A DNA stretch of 20,827 nt from Haplosporangium gracile (GCA_015499985.1 JAAAUF010000745.1:1-20827); one strand, 5' to 3'; shown: positions 10,233 through 20,622, counted from the stretch's first letter. The notes: generated by a model from the letters alone, not told the origin. Made by a program: numbers and translations.

Positions 10233-11932
10233 CTATGACCGGTAGTCGGCATTGATAGAAATGTACTCATGCGAAAGATCACACGTCCAGTAGGCAGTCT
10301 TCTCCTCGCCCAAGTTCAACTCGACCCGAATCTCCAAATCCTCCATCTTCAAGATCTCGCTCGCTCTAGCCTCATCCACCTGCTCGGGTTCGCCATTAAC
10401 AAGCAACTTCAAAGGCTCGGATTGATCCTGGGGGATGAAGGAGACAGAGACCTTCTTGGGATCGATCTCGGAGACGCCCGAGTAGCCGACGGCGCAGAGG
10501 ATGCGGCCCCAGTTGGCGTCCTGGCCGTAGAGGGCGGTCTTGACGAGAGAGGATGTTGCGATGGTCGATGCTACTGTCTTTGCGGCCTCGAACGATGGTG
10601 CTCCCTACGAATTATGTTGATTGGAAAGTGAAGAAAAGGAATATTAGAGTTTTTTTCCACGAGAGAATACACACAAATGAGCATAGGGTTTGTTAGGAAC
10701 GAGGAAAATGAAAAAGTAAAAAAGATAACGGGAAGCTAAGAGATTTTTTTCATTTGCGCGAATTGATTATCGTCCCTCTTCTTTTTTTCTTGGTTTGCAT
10801 GTGCGTCAATTATGCACTGGGGTGTGTGCAGGATCAAAAGACAAACATGAAAGAAAAGGATGAAAAACAAAATACCTCAACATGATAAAAGAAAAAAAAC
10901 CCTCTTGCTCTCCTAATATTGCTTGAGTCTTACCTCGACAGAAACCTTGACAAACTTGGTAGCGCCCTCACCATCACGAACAACCAACTGCGAAAGCTCC
11001 TGCGCAAACTCAGTCAAGTTCTCCCGGAAGGCCTCAAAGTCCTTACTCGTCACATCCTCCACCACAATCTTACCTCCCGAAGCACCACCGTTAGCCAAAA
11101 GCGCCACAGTATCGTTGGTACTCATATCTCCATCAACACTGATCGCATTGAATGACCGGTCAACCGCATGGGTCAACGCATACTGCAATAGACCCGGAGC
11201 AACACCCAAATCAGTGACAATGGTGCCCAGAAGCGTCGCCATGTTAGGGTGGATCATTCCGGCTCCCTTGGTAATACCAGCCATACGGTACTCGACTCCC
11301 GAATCGGGCAACTGGTAGGTCTTGCTCCTCAATTTGGGGAACGTGTCCGTCGTCATGTAGGCCTCAGCACAATCCATCCAGTGTTTATGGTCTCCTCCAA
11401 GAGCCTGCTTGGAATCCTGGATGCCCTTCAAGATCTTATTCATCTTCAAATGCTGTCCAATGACACCAGTCGACATGACAAGCGAACTACGCTGGTGTCC
11501 CGTCAAATCATCCAAGGCTTCCAACATCTCCTTGGCATTCTCGAGTCCCTGCGCGCCCGTAACAGCATTGGCACATCCAGAGTTGGTCACCATACCATGG
11601 ATCCCCTTTCCTCCATTATCCTGTAACCGGGTGCGAGAGGCCACAACGGGGGCGGCCTGGAAGACATTCTTGGTGAAAACGGCTGCAGCAGAGCAAGGAT
11701 ATTCAGGGGAGGTGATCAGGGCTAGATCCTTTGCGCCAGACTTCTTGACGGCCGATGAGATGCCAGAGACGAGGAAACCCCTGGGGTAGGAGCCAGAGGT
11801 AGGGATAAGCTTCTGCTTGGAAGCGGGGAGAGAGGACGAGGTGGGGGGTGCCTTGGTTGAGTATGCACGTGCCAGCGAGAAGGTGTTGTTCATACCGCTA
11901 AAGACACGGCGGGGGAGCGCAAGGAAAGACAT
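10233..11932 (-). CDS. argJ: Mitochondrial glutamate N-acetyltransferase / ornithine acetyltransferase (ArgJ family), 2 exons
   Basis: Predicted 456-residue precursor of the bifunctional arginine-biosynthesis enzyme. It moves the acetyl group from N-acetylornithine to glutamate, recycling it, and in many members it also makes N-acetylglutamate from acetyl-CoA. Exon 1 is 10934-11932 and exon 2 is 10604-10233, joined in phase 0 across a 329-base GT..AG intron. Residues 1-30 are rich in Arg, Ser and Ala with no acid, a typical mitochondrial presequence. Family motifs are clear: TNSGCANA, then [15 protein letters not shown]. The Thr of MATLL (T233) is the expected autoproteolytic cleavage residue and catalytic nucleophile. 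GQDANWGRI and the C-terminal INADYRS are also present, so the protein is full length. An in-frame ATG at 12061 would add 43 residues; 11932 is preferred because it gives a cleaner presequence and leaves room for a leader below the TGAGTCA site. Confidence 0.95.
10605..10933 (-). other. Long intron of the ArgJ gene
   Basis: At 329 bases this is the longest intron assigned in the window; most others are 90-130. The donor is GTAAGA and the acceptor is CGTAG. Candidate branch sites (CTAAC type) lie in a T-rich stretch upstream of the acceptor. Reading through the donor gives only six more residues and then a stop, so retention would remove the last quarter of the enzyme. I see no other gene inside it. 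Confidence 0.8.
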
Positions 11933-12381
11933 TGTGCTGTTACTGTTGTTGTTGTTGGTCGTATAGTGGTAATGTAGTGATGAGAGTAGAACGATTGAGG
12001 AGCAGGGAGGAAAGGACGAGGGCGATGAGAGGAAGGAGGCCGTCGCGCTCTTCTTATTCAAAAAAAGGCAGTCTCGAGATGAAGGATGATGGTTCCTGAG
12101 TCAGAAATCTCTTTTTGAAAAAATGTATTCTAAAAGAAAAGAAATTACTTCAACAACGAGCCATAGAGTGCAAAAACGAGGTGTTGGTACAAAAGTGCTA
12201 CATGAAGAATACGCTAGAGAGACTGTTGTTGAACAGGCAACGTGCTGAGGATGCTGGCATGCATCGGCCGAAAGGTGTACGAGTGGACAGTTGCAACTTG
12301 CGCTGCAGGGATCTCCTCCATCCAAAACTGCAAAAAACGACGACGAGGTGGAAGATCCCGTTCCGGCCTCGTCTGGCTGAT
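11933..12381 (-). promoter_or_regulatory. Spacer between kinesin-3 and ArgJ: 3' UTR and ArgJ promoter
   Basis: Both genes run on the minus strand, so these 449 bases hold the kinesin-3 3' UTR (right part) and the ArgJ promoter and leader (left part). The left part includes A/C-rich leader sequence with an AAC/CAG-type repeat close to the ArgJ start. A TGAGTCA site sits at 12097-12103. An open frame continuing on the minus strand here is out of frame with the kinesin PH domain and is not considered coding. Confidence 0.55.
12097..12103. promoter_or_regulatory. Perfect Gcn4/Cpc1-type site (TGAGTCA) upstream of ArgJ
   Basis: TGAGTCA is the palindromic-type binding site of the bZIP activator Gcn4 (Cpc1/CpcA in filamentous fungi), which induces amino-acid biosynthesis genes on starvation. 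It lies 165 bases before the ArgJ start codon, in the spacer after the kinesin-3 stop. ArgJ orthologues such as yeast ARG7 belong to this control system. The match and position are seen directly; regulation is inferred. Confidence 0.6.
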
Positions 12382-15300
12382 TCAGGCTGGGATCAACGAC
12401 AGATTGAAAAACTGATCCAACTGGTTCAGCCACGAGCACATCTCATCGCGGGATGGTGCCTGCATCAAATACGCGTTATTCGACGTGTATATCGAAAACA
12501 CATACTTCCGCTAAATTATCATAAAGATAAAAAATGCAAAAGAGTCATGGTTAGCCATTGTTAGCAAAAAAAATAAAATAAGAAAAGTGTCCTAAAATAA
12601 AAACAAAAATGCAGGGAGATACGTACGTTGAGCATTTCCTCGAGATGCTGCTTATAATCAACACGGACATGGGTCAGATTGACAACAGTAAGCTCTTCCA
12701 TCTCAGAATTGGTGGCGTAGATGTACATGTACGGGCGACGGATCACAAACCACCGCTTCACCCACACGTCGTCCTTGGATTCGGGATAATGCAAGTATCC
12801 ACGCTTCGACACATTCTCACTATTAATGGTTAAATAAACCACATCATCGTGTCAATACCTCTGAATACCAATAGTTACCATATGCAGTGTGTATCATTCA
12901 TTGAACGGTTACCTTTTGGTGACAAAAGTCACCTCAGACTGGAAACGAGGGACAGGTCGTCTTGATTTTGTTGCTCCCGAATCTTCCTCGTCCGATGGTG
13001 GGTCCTGTCGGCGCAATACCTATGTATAGAAGACGTATCGTGACACATCGGTGGTGAGAAAGCTGAAGGAAACACACAAATCTCTAAAACGAGCATACTG
13101 CAATATGAAAGTCAAATTACTTCGTCAGCAGTCGGCTCCTTGCGCGTCCAGAGCTGAAGCATTCGTTGCAGCAGATCCAGCGAGCGCTGATCCATCGCCA
13201 CCTTCTCTGAAGAGCCGTCCACGATAGTTTCTGCTTCATCTCCGCTAGACCCACTGATTGCTTCCTGTGGGTTCAAAAGTCCTCGCAGTTGCAGGAACTG
13301 TCTCGTCTGGGAAACTTCTTCGTGTCGCGCCAAACGTGATGTCCGCGTCTTGAATCCTGTCACCAGAGAGACTCCTCGGGGCTTCCAGTCTGCCAAAAAC
13401 TCCGCTCCTCTTACGTAATTTCCTGCCGTGTTCATCCTCCACAGCTCAGACACTTTTCTAGGAATAATCGGCTTGAGGTGCAACAGGAACAGACCACACA
13501 CGCGAGAGAGCATCCTTGTAGAGGCAAGGAATGACGTCAACTTCGACGGCGCTCTTGCCTCCCGATCTTGAATCTGCATTGCAATATCCATCTGGAACCG
13601 GACAGGCTCAGGGCATCGATCAGCCTCCACGGTCCATGTCAACGTAAGAAGAACACGGGTGCCAGAGGCGGTCACTCTGTTCAAAAATAGCGAGTCGTGG
13701 AGAGTGCTATCCCATGATGCCTGCACAATCAGATCACTGGTGCCATCAGTTGGATATCCCACCTTTTGACCGGGTACAAGGTTGAGAGAAATGTCGTCCC
13801 GAGCAGGCGAGTCGGTGATCCGACCCTTGTTGTCAACAAGGCGAACATTTCCAACCTGGATCCCTGAGACCTTGTTCCACTGAAACTGTCGACCAGAAGT
13901 ATGTGAGAGAGACAAAATAATGCGCCTCTGCAGTCCCTGGCGAAGTTGAAACGCCCCCGAGTCCATAACTGTGTTCGAAAGTACTTGAACCGGCACGTAG
14001 TCACCCTCGGGTGCAAGCTCACAGACCTGCACAAATGCCAAAACATCATGCTGCTCTTCCTTCACGTTCTCCTCCTCTGATCGTAGGTCCACAATTCCAC
14101 TCGCAGACCCAAGACTCTCCAAGGACAATCGATTGTTGGCTCCATTCACACCTGATCCTGACGCCGTTAGTCCATTCTTTCGCGCTTCCTCCTGCTGTTG
14201 GATCTGTTGTTGGTGAGAAAGTTCCTGCTCCAGATCCCACTTCTCCCATGCCGTCAAAGTCGCAGGTCTCGCCTGTCCAAACACCTCGAAATGGAGACTG
14301 CCGTTCGTCAAGACGTCCAACATGGGCTCAGTGACTACCATCGAGATCGTCTGTGTAAATCCGAAAAATATGGGTTGATCGTCGAAACCATTGACGGGCT
14401 CCGTAGCGAAAATCTTCTCTCCAGCAGTGTTGGGAGCGGCTCCACCAAAGTTCGAAAGACGAAACTGGGCGTGAACCTGGGTATATTGCTTCTCAGAGAG
14501 TCCCTCAATAGCGACGAGCGAGATCTCAAACAACAGCTGATCACCAACACCGACGGCCGACTCTGCACCGTCTACCTTGCCATTGCTAGTTCCAGGACGC
14601 GATCGCTCGCGACTTTGACCTCTGCTAGGTCCTCGACTCTGGCTGAGAGTTGTCGGGGAGTTGGGTGTCGAAGGGATAGGTGTAAGGCTGGCTCGTACTT
14701 TGGCGTCGCTATAACTCAATGGAGTGAGTCCAACCCTGCAGCGGCCCATAGTGTTCCCAGTAGTACGGCAGACGATTGGAATGACGCTCTCCATAAACTG
14801 CATCTTGATCAAACACTTCAAGGGGACCGAGGCTGTACCGACAAAAGTGAATCGTGGGCTTGGTGTCTCGTAAAATGGATCATCGATGTTGAAGTGCTTC
14901 CTGTACTGCGGTCGGTCGGCAAAGTTGTAAAGGTTCCGCATCCGCTGAAGGCGCACCTTGAGCTTTTCAATGGACCAGAGATAGATCGAGTGATGCTTGT
15001 TGTCGATTACCTTGATGCCTACGCACGACCGCTTCAGATTCGACAACGACGGTTCCTCGTCTGGGTTGGAGTTGAACTGCGACAATCCTGCTGTGCTCTC
15101 CCAGAACGACGCTGGGTTGGAAAATGACCCGGCCTCAAGGATGGTAAACTGGTAGACGACGTCCTTGGAGAGTTCTCGACTGATGATGTTGGCTTCCTTG
15201 ATCAATACTGCGTTCGTCAAAATAGACTCGGCCAGCTGCACACTCCGCTCTTCCTTCCAGCGCTTCAATGTCTTGTGGATAATTTTGAGCTCATAGTCGG

Positions 15301-18300
15301 AATATAGCGGCAACAACAGCTTGCCCTTCAGCTGCGACTCGTCCAGGTGATGGCTGGCAACACTGGTGAGAGAAAGACGCTTCATCTTATCCTCAAATTG
15401 CTCTCGCTGCTGGTCCAGTTTCTTCATCAGATCCTCCTTGGCTTGTCGAAGACGCTCCTCCATCAATGCCTTTTCCGCCAAAAGTTCGTCCGATTTGGCC
15501 TCTGCTGCCGACAAATTCTGAATCTTGGCCTCATATTCGGCCTTTTGTTGATTCATCAGCTGCATTTCCTCCTGAGCCAACCGCAACTTTTCCTTCAAGG
15601 CCAATGCAGACGACTCCAAGGGAGGGATGGGACTCTCACGGCCATCCTCCATCATCGCGTTCTCGCCGTGCCACCGTCCATTGAAAGAAAGGCGTGAGGA
15701 CCTCGACTCAGTTTCATCGTCAAAGTTTGATCCTGCACGACTCTCAGAGCGCACGCTCTTCCGCATGTAGCGGATCTTGGCAATGTTATCAAAGAGAACA
15801 TCCAAATCCTGATCCTTGAGTTGGTTGATGTTGGACTCGGAGAGCATGTGGGCATGGATGACGGCCTCCTTGCGGGCATAGTTCCAATCAACAAACTCGG
15901 AATGAACAGATCCTGACGACAGAGGTGAGTCGGGACGATCATCAGGACGATCCTCCTCCATTCCGTTCGAGTGGGCTGCTTGAACTTTGGTGACAGGAGA
16001 CGAGACCATGCTGGAATGAGGTGTGCCGGCTTGCTGTTGTTGGAGGTCTCGTTCCCGACGAACTTCTTCCGGATGGTTGAAGCGAAAGACGTGGTAGTCT
16101 CCCAGGATGACACGAAATCCTGATCGGAGGCGCTTGGGCTTGCTGATGCGGAGTCCATTCACCATCGTCATAGATGACTTTCCTGGGTACAAGGTCACCT
16201 TGGAGTTGTTGTTCTCAAAATAACAATGTGCGTCGTGGATGTTGGTTCCTGACAGCCGGATATCAGCAGGGGCTGAAGACTCCAAGCGCCCCACAAGTGT
16301 CTTGCCAGGTTTGAGGTGGTACACCAGACACTCGGACATAAGAGGGTCCTCATTGAGGTTGACAAGGTGAGGCATCTTCTTTGGCGTGTGAACTCCGACA
16401 TGACCCTTATCGACAGATATTCCGAGTTCCTCCAGTGTCTTTTCTCTCTCTTGCTGTATCTCTTGAGTCTTGCGCAGCTTTTCCTCCCATGTCTCGTTCA
16501 GCTCTGCCATAATCTTTTCTGACGCCTTGACTTCATCCTGAAGCTGGTCCTTGGTGAGTGTCCTGGTATTACCATGGAGGTCGACAATGGTGACGGCGGA
16601 GTTGGGAGACTTTAAATCGGAGCCAGCCTGTGATGGATCATAGATGCTGAGTTTTGATCGTAGGTCCAGAAGCTCTTCTTTCAGTTCTCGGATCAACTTG
16701 GCGTTAGGGTCTTCGTTCACGACAGCCTTGTTCTTGATACGCTTGGCCTGATCAGCATAGCGGAGGGTGCTCAGTGTCTCGTCATAGTTGACGTCCGCAG
16801 GAGAGAGAGCGGCAATGATGGTAGTTTTTGAGTTTCCTCCTAGGCAGTCTTTAAGCAGCCATGTCAGAACCTATATGTCAGCAACAAGACGCATTAGTCA
16901 TGCACTCCTTATGAACTGCAATCAATTGTAGATTGGCACTGTGGAAAGCACAATTCTACGACTTACCGAGTCTCGGTAGGGTATAAAGGCTTCTGCAGGC
17001 TTCTTAAGGGACTTTTTGAGTGTAGTTGTAGATGCTGATGACGCGTCGGCAAGGGCCGAGATGACCTTGCCCAAAGTGGTCAATGATTTGTTGATATTGG
17101 CGCCTTCCTTCAAACGTGCTCCCGTAGCTCCTGTGGAATTAGCACGTTCACTTCCTGCAAGATCCACAAGACTAGTAGTAAAATACAAAAGCAGATGATG
17201 TTAGCAACGTGACTTTACTTCGGCGAGACGAGCATAGATATACGCCTGTACATTGCTAAAAGTACATAAATGATGTCTCCTTACCAAATCCTAGATACTT
17301 TTTCCGTTTCCAGCTTTGTCAAGGTATCGTATCGCCGTTGTGTGAGCAGCACGGTAAACACTGCGTGAGATCTACTTGAAGTCTCGTTCATGTTGGTCGC
17401 TGCCACCGTGCGTGCCTATATTACAGCCAAAATAAAAAAGAGGATTGTTTGATTTAGCCACACCTGATCCTTTGCACAAAGATCTGTTCATGCGCGCGTT
17501 GTTAAGATTCTTCCCTGTCTTCGCATATCAGCCCCATAATGTTACCTTGTTTCCTTCGTCCATCAAGTTTTCAATGTCCTTGAAAGAAGTAACCATCAGC
17601 TTGGAAAGGTCCTCGACATAGGGTCCTAGTGAAGGGTGCTCTCGCACTTTGAGATGGCCCTTGTTCTTGGGGTTCAACAAGTCGCGTACCCTTTCACAGT
17701 AGATTTCCATGTAAGAGACCTCGACTCGATAGCTAAGGGTTGGATCCGTGTTGGCTTCAATCCGGCGGAAAAGTTCATGGCAGGAAAGGGGTATAATGCC
17801 ACGGTCTTCACCATATCCCATCTAACCATGACCAATGAAGAAGAGATATGAATGATCCATTTAACTTTTTTTCCTCCCTGCGCCATGGTTCTTCCCGTCG
17901 GGAAAAAAGAAGCTTGTATCCCATATGATCTTTCCGCGCCAATCCCTCGCATCTTCCTCGCCCCTCATTTTTTTCAGTTTTTCGCATCTCGATCTTATAT
18001 TGCAAAGGGTCGCGACTGATGTTCATCTGCTCCTTTGACCATGGAAGCTTTCGACTCACCATTGAATAAGACTTGCCACTGCCCGTTTGTCCATCTATAG
18101 ATGTTGAATGAAGGCATCAGTAGGTCAGTATAATAGATGGTACTGCGGACAGATCCCATTCCCCTATCGCGAACGGACGCCATCGCTGCGGGCTTTAGAT
18201 GTCGACTAATTAAGCTCAGAATGCTCAACCAGCCAAGAGTCGTTTTTTTCCTTTCTCCTTTTCCCCCTTGTGAAGGATCCCTTCCGCAGAAATAGGTAGG

Positions 18301-18847
18301 GTGTGACCAACCTAATCACAACTCCCACAAGCACTAAACAAGAGGCAAGAGAAAAAAACAAAAACAATAGCACTAACAACAACAAAAAAAACTTACAGGC
18401 AACGATGCAAGTGTTGTAACCGCTGAAGGAGTGGTTGAGGAGTTCGACTCCCAGATCGTCGTACAAACGTTGTTGACCTGCGTAGTTTGGATCGCTCTTA
18501 TCGAAAGACCAGTAGGAGTGGTCGAAGGAGAAGGATTTCGTTCCGCCGTCGTCTGGCTTTCGAATGGTGGTCATATCCCCGTCCATGTGAATAATGCATT
18601 CGGCTTGCTTTGCAACCTCTATGTGTGCGAGAAAAGGAGTTCCACAAAAGAGAAAAACGTTTTGTTAGTTAGCCTGGTCTCATTTAGCGAAACCCTCGTG
18701 GCATTCTGTCGAGGAAGAAGACTGTCAACTAAAATAAAGAGGTTCTGGTCCATGCATTACTGATCCTTGATTTCTCTCCGTGCCCTTACCTCGACTATTG
18801 AGTGGTCGACATCGAACCACGACCTTGATGTTTCCTCCTTTGCTCAT
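12382..18847 (-). CDS. Kinesin-3 (Unc-104/KIF1-type) plus-end-directed motor with FHA and PH domains, 10 exons
   Basis: Predicted 1701-residue cargo motor that carries endosomes and vesicles along microtubules. Exons on the minus strand: 18847-18790, 18618-18397, 18094-18060, 17821-17546, 17415-17285, 17171-16967, 16870-13121, 13019-12913, 12819-12627, 12510-12382; phases agree throughout. The N-terminal motor (about 1-360) has P-loop GQTGSGKS at 95-102, switch I with SSRSH at 210-214 and switch II DLAGSE at 244-249. A lysine-bearing loop 12 (K293, K294, K297, K298) is the kinesin-3 K-loop. A short coiled coil follows, then the FHA domain (about 477-576), another coiled coil (about 729-811), the KIF1-type stalk region, the DUF3694-like segment near 1265-1330, and a lipid-binding PH domain (about 1597-1696, opening KRGYLHY). 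Length and domain order match full-length Unc-104/KIF1A. The neighbouring ArgJ gene is on the same strand but has its own promoter. Confidence 0.96.
18060..18094 (-). other. 35-base micro-exon carrying the kinesin P-loop
   Basis: This exon encodes the end of a split Tyr codon and then [11 protein letters not shown], the ATP-binding P-loop of the motor. It is flanked by introns of 302 and 238 bases, both with consensus ends (GTAAGT donor before it, GTGAGT donor after it). Skipping it would remove the catalytic Lys and, because 35 is not a multiple of three, shift the frame. Confidence 0.9.
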
Positions 18848-19255
18848 GACGATTGTCCTGAAGAGAGAAAGGTATGTAGTGAAGAGAGATGTGGTATGTG
18901 GTGTAGGTTGGTAAGCCCTAACTTAACGGTACGTCGCCGGTATTGAATTATTTCAGTGTGTCCTATTGCACTGCTGTTGTTAGGGTCAGGAAGAGGTGAG
19001 GAAGTGAGTTAGGAGGAGGAAGGGAGAGATTGCCGAGAATGAGGCTATTGTGTGAGCGACAAGGAGAAGTGATGGCTGAAGGAGGGATAGGAAGTGGTTG
19101 ATGGGGCGATGCAAAGTGCGTGATGATGAGTGTGAGTGTGAAAGAAAAGAAGGAAGGATCGGAAATTGTCCCCGATAGAGACAGAAGACGCGTGAGGGTG
19201 TGTTCCAATGGTCAAAGCCAAAGTGTCAAAAGGAGCACAAGAAGGGGGGGAAATA

Positions 19256-19295
19256 AGGAAGGGAAGGGAAGGGAAGGGAAGGGAAGGGAAGGGGG
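19256..19295 (+). repeat. (GGGAA)6 tandem repeat with G-quadruplex potential
   Basis: Six perfect copies of GGGAA run from 19261 to 19290, ending in a run of five G. Seven G-tracts separated by AA meet the usual G3+N1-7 rule for a quadruplex on the + strand. It lies about 410 bases upstream of the kinesin-3 start, on the strand that is template for that gene. It may also just be a microsatellite. Confidence 0.85.
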
Positions 19296-19370
19296 ACAAG
19301 GAGATAGAAAGGATAGAAAGAGAAAAAGGTGAAGGGAAAGGATCGAACCACAGGTGAAACAAAAAGATTG

Positions 19371-19391
19371 GTCATGGTACACAACCATGAC
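19371..19391. repeat. Perfect 8-base inverted repeat with 5-base loop
   Basis: GTCATGGT at 19371-19378 and its complement ACCATGAC at 19384-19391 are separated by ACACA. It could be a dimeric protein-binding site in the kinesin-3 upstream region or chance. There is no T-run making it look like a terminator. Confidence 0.4.
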
Positions 19392-20230
19392 TTGTTCCTT
19401 TCTTTGTGTTCTCTGTTCTTCTCTTACACCCCTATTTCCTCGAAATGAGTCTTTTCTTTCTTAAGAGTGTCGTTCAGTTCACACATTCGTCATTGTCGAC
19501 CGAAATAAATCGTGTAGCAAACAACCGGACACTATTTACCCCTTTGAAAGAAAAGGAAAGAAAGAGATTACATCAGAAGGTGAGAGTGATGACAACAACG
19601 CAACTCAACCACAGGCAGGGACAAAGGACAGGGGAGGAAGGAAGACGAAGTAAAAGACAGCGAAGGTGCGTTTGATTCGTATGTCAAAGAACGAGAGAGG
19701 CACAAAGGGGACAAAGGGAGGGAGAGAGATAGAGGGCGGGGAGGCTCACTTTTTTTTTCTCTTCTTTTTTTCCGTTCTAGTGTCCTGCAGCACAAAAAAA
19801 GAAAAAGAGATGCGACTTTGTCGGCTCTGAATGGGTGCGTGGGTACGTTGTTGAATAAAAATGGACAGAGAGGCAGATATTATATGAAAGAGTTCAAGGA
19901 GGGATGTATTCTGCGGGTTGCGGATTGCGTGCGAAGGAGGCGTCGAGACGTGTATTTTTTGTTTCTGTGGGCAAAAGTGGGAGTAAGGCTGCGGGATTAG
20001 GGCAGAGATGAGAGTGTTGACTACGAAGTCTGAAGAAAGTGAAGAGACGAAAGAGGGAAAAAGGTAGAAGAGAAAAGCCCACACAAACTCTTCGTCCTCT
20101 TCTTCTTGTTCTTCTTTTCATCCGCTCATTCCTCCCATTGCCCATTCCTCCGAATGGCATCTCTCTTTCTTGCACGTCTTTTCTTGCTCTCTTACTCGCT
20201 GGGCTTAACAAAAAAGGGGGTGTCAAGCAG

Positions 20231-20622
20231 TCAGGAGATATAGTTGACGACACCGAGGTCATACATTTCTTGGTCTTCGCTGCACAGTTGCGACATGCAC
20301 ACCTCAAACCCCGTCTCTTCCTGCACGTTGCCACGACGGACTATTTGCCCCCGCAGATGCAGACACAGACAGACACAAACACAGACACAGAGTCCCCAGC
20401 CATTGTCATCATGGGGTTACCCTTCCCCTTCAAAGCTACCTCGATCTCCTACCTCCACCCTTTCTTTTAATAATTCATTATTGCTCGCTATTCTCCAGCA
20501 TTCACAGTCGAACTACCAGAACAACGTGGTGGTTCCCCTTTCAAGAGCATCCTAAGGTCTAGAAACCGATTATTTTCAGGCGCCGACCATTTCTTTCTGG
20601 TTTTACCTCGAAAGCGGCCCAT
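20231..20622 (-). CDS. Possible small two-exon gene or partial gene of unknown function
   Basis: I do not recognise this product. The best supported part is a minus-strand exon at 20340-20231. It follows an acceptor (AAATAG) and reads 35 residues, ending GVVNYIS and a TGA stop. Its codons end mostly in G or C, as in the confident genes here, and composition is balanced (Glu, Asp, Val, Cys, Met). A phase-matched exon upstream, 20622-20517, starts with ATG in an A-rich leader, encodes MGRFRGKTRKKW followed by polar residues, and ends at a GTAGTT donor. Together they give 71 residues across a 176-base intron. The first exon is less certain; the second exon could instead be the last exon of a gene starting beyond the window. 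No signal peptide or membrane segment is seen. Confidence 0.35.
20355..20395. repeat. Short CAGACA/CACAGA repeat
   Basis: An imperfect run of CAGACA and CACAAACACAGACACAG units lies inside the proposed intron of the small right-edge gene. On the minus strand it reads as a TGTGTCTG pyrimidine/purine repeat just upstream of the acceptor and could serve as its polypyrimidine-like tract. Confidence 0.7.

Larger units (their letters stand above)
18848..20230. promoter_or_regulatory. Low-complexity spacer upstream of kinesin-3
   Basis: About 1.4 kb with no supported gene. The + strand is strongly purine-biased from about 18980 to 19345 and again from about 19555 to 19750, and pyrimidine-rich in parts of 20080-20210. 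It should contain the kinesin-3 promoter and leader on the minus strand, where the bias reads as a CT-rich tract, as well as the 3' end of any gene to its right. Open frames in it have repetitive Arg/Lys/Glu or Ser/Leu/Pro composition that simply reflects the base bias. Confidence 0.5.

Noticed and set aside
12101..12439. Minus-strand open frame overlapping the end of kinesin-3
   Set aside because: The PH-domain frame ends with TGA at 12382. This frame is shifted from it and shows no family match, so it is read as 3' UTR.
14198..15127. 309-codon + strand open frame inside the kinesin-3 gene
   Set aside because: It lies opposite the long kinesin exon, whose frame is supported by strong family motifs; it is an antisense shadow.
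17286..17300. Earlier donor (GTATCT) after the motor motif KLETEK
   Set aside because: Using it would delete the strand before switch II. The later donor GTAAGG keeps VSRICLVDLAGS in phase, as in other kinesins.
19894..20334. Minus-strand Cys/Arg-rich open frame
   Set aside because: It overlaps the proposed exon in another frame; repeated Arg and Cys with later Phe/Leu runs look like base-bias artefacts and the Cys pattern fits no zinc-finger family I know.
20039..20470. 143-codon + strand open frame with a Leu-rich stretch resembling a membrane segment
   Set aside because: Its Arg/Lys start and Leu/Ser/Pro middle follow local purine and pyrimidine runs, and it runs antisense to the better-supported small minus-strand exon.
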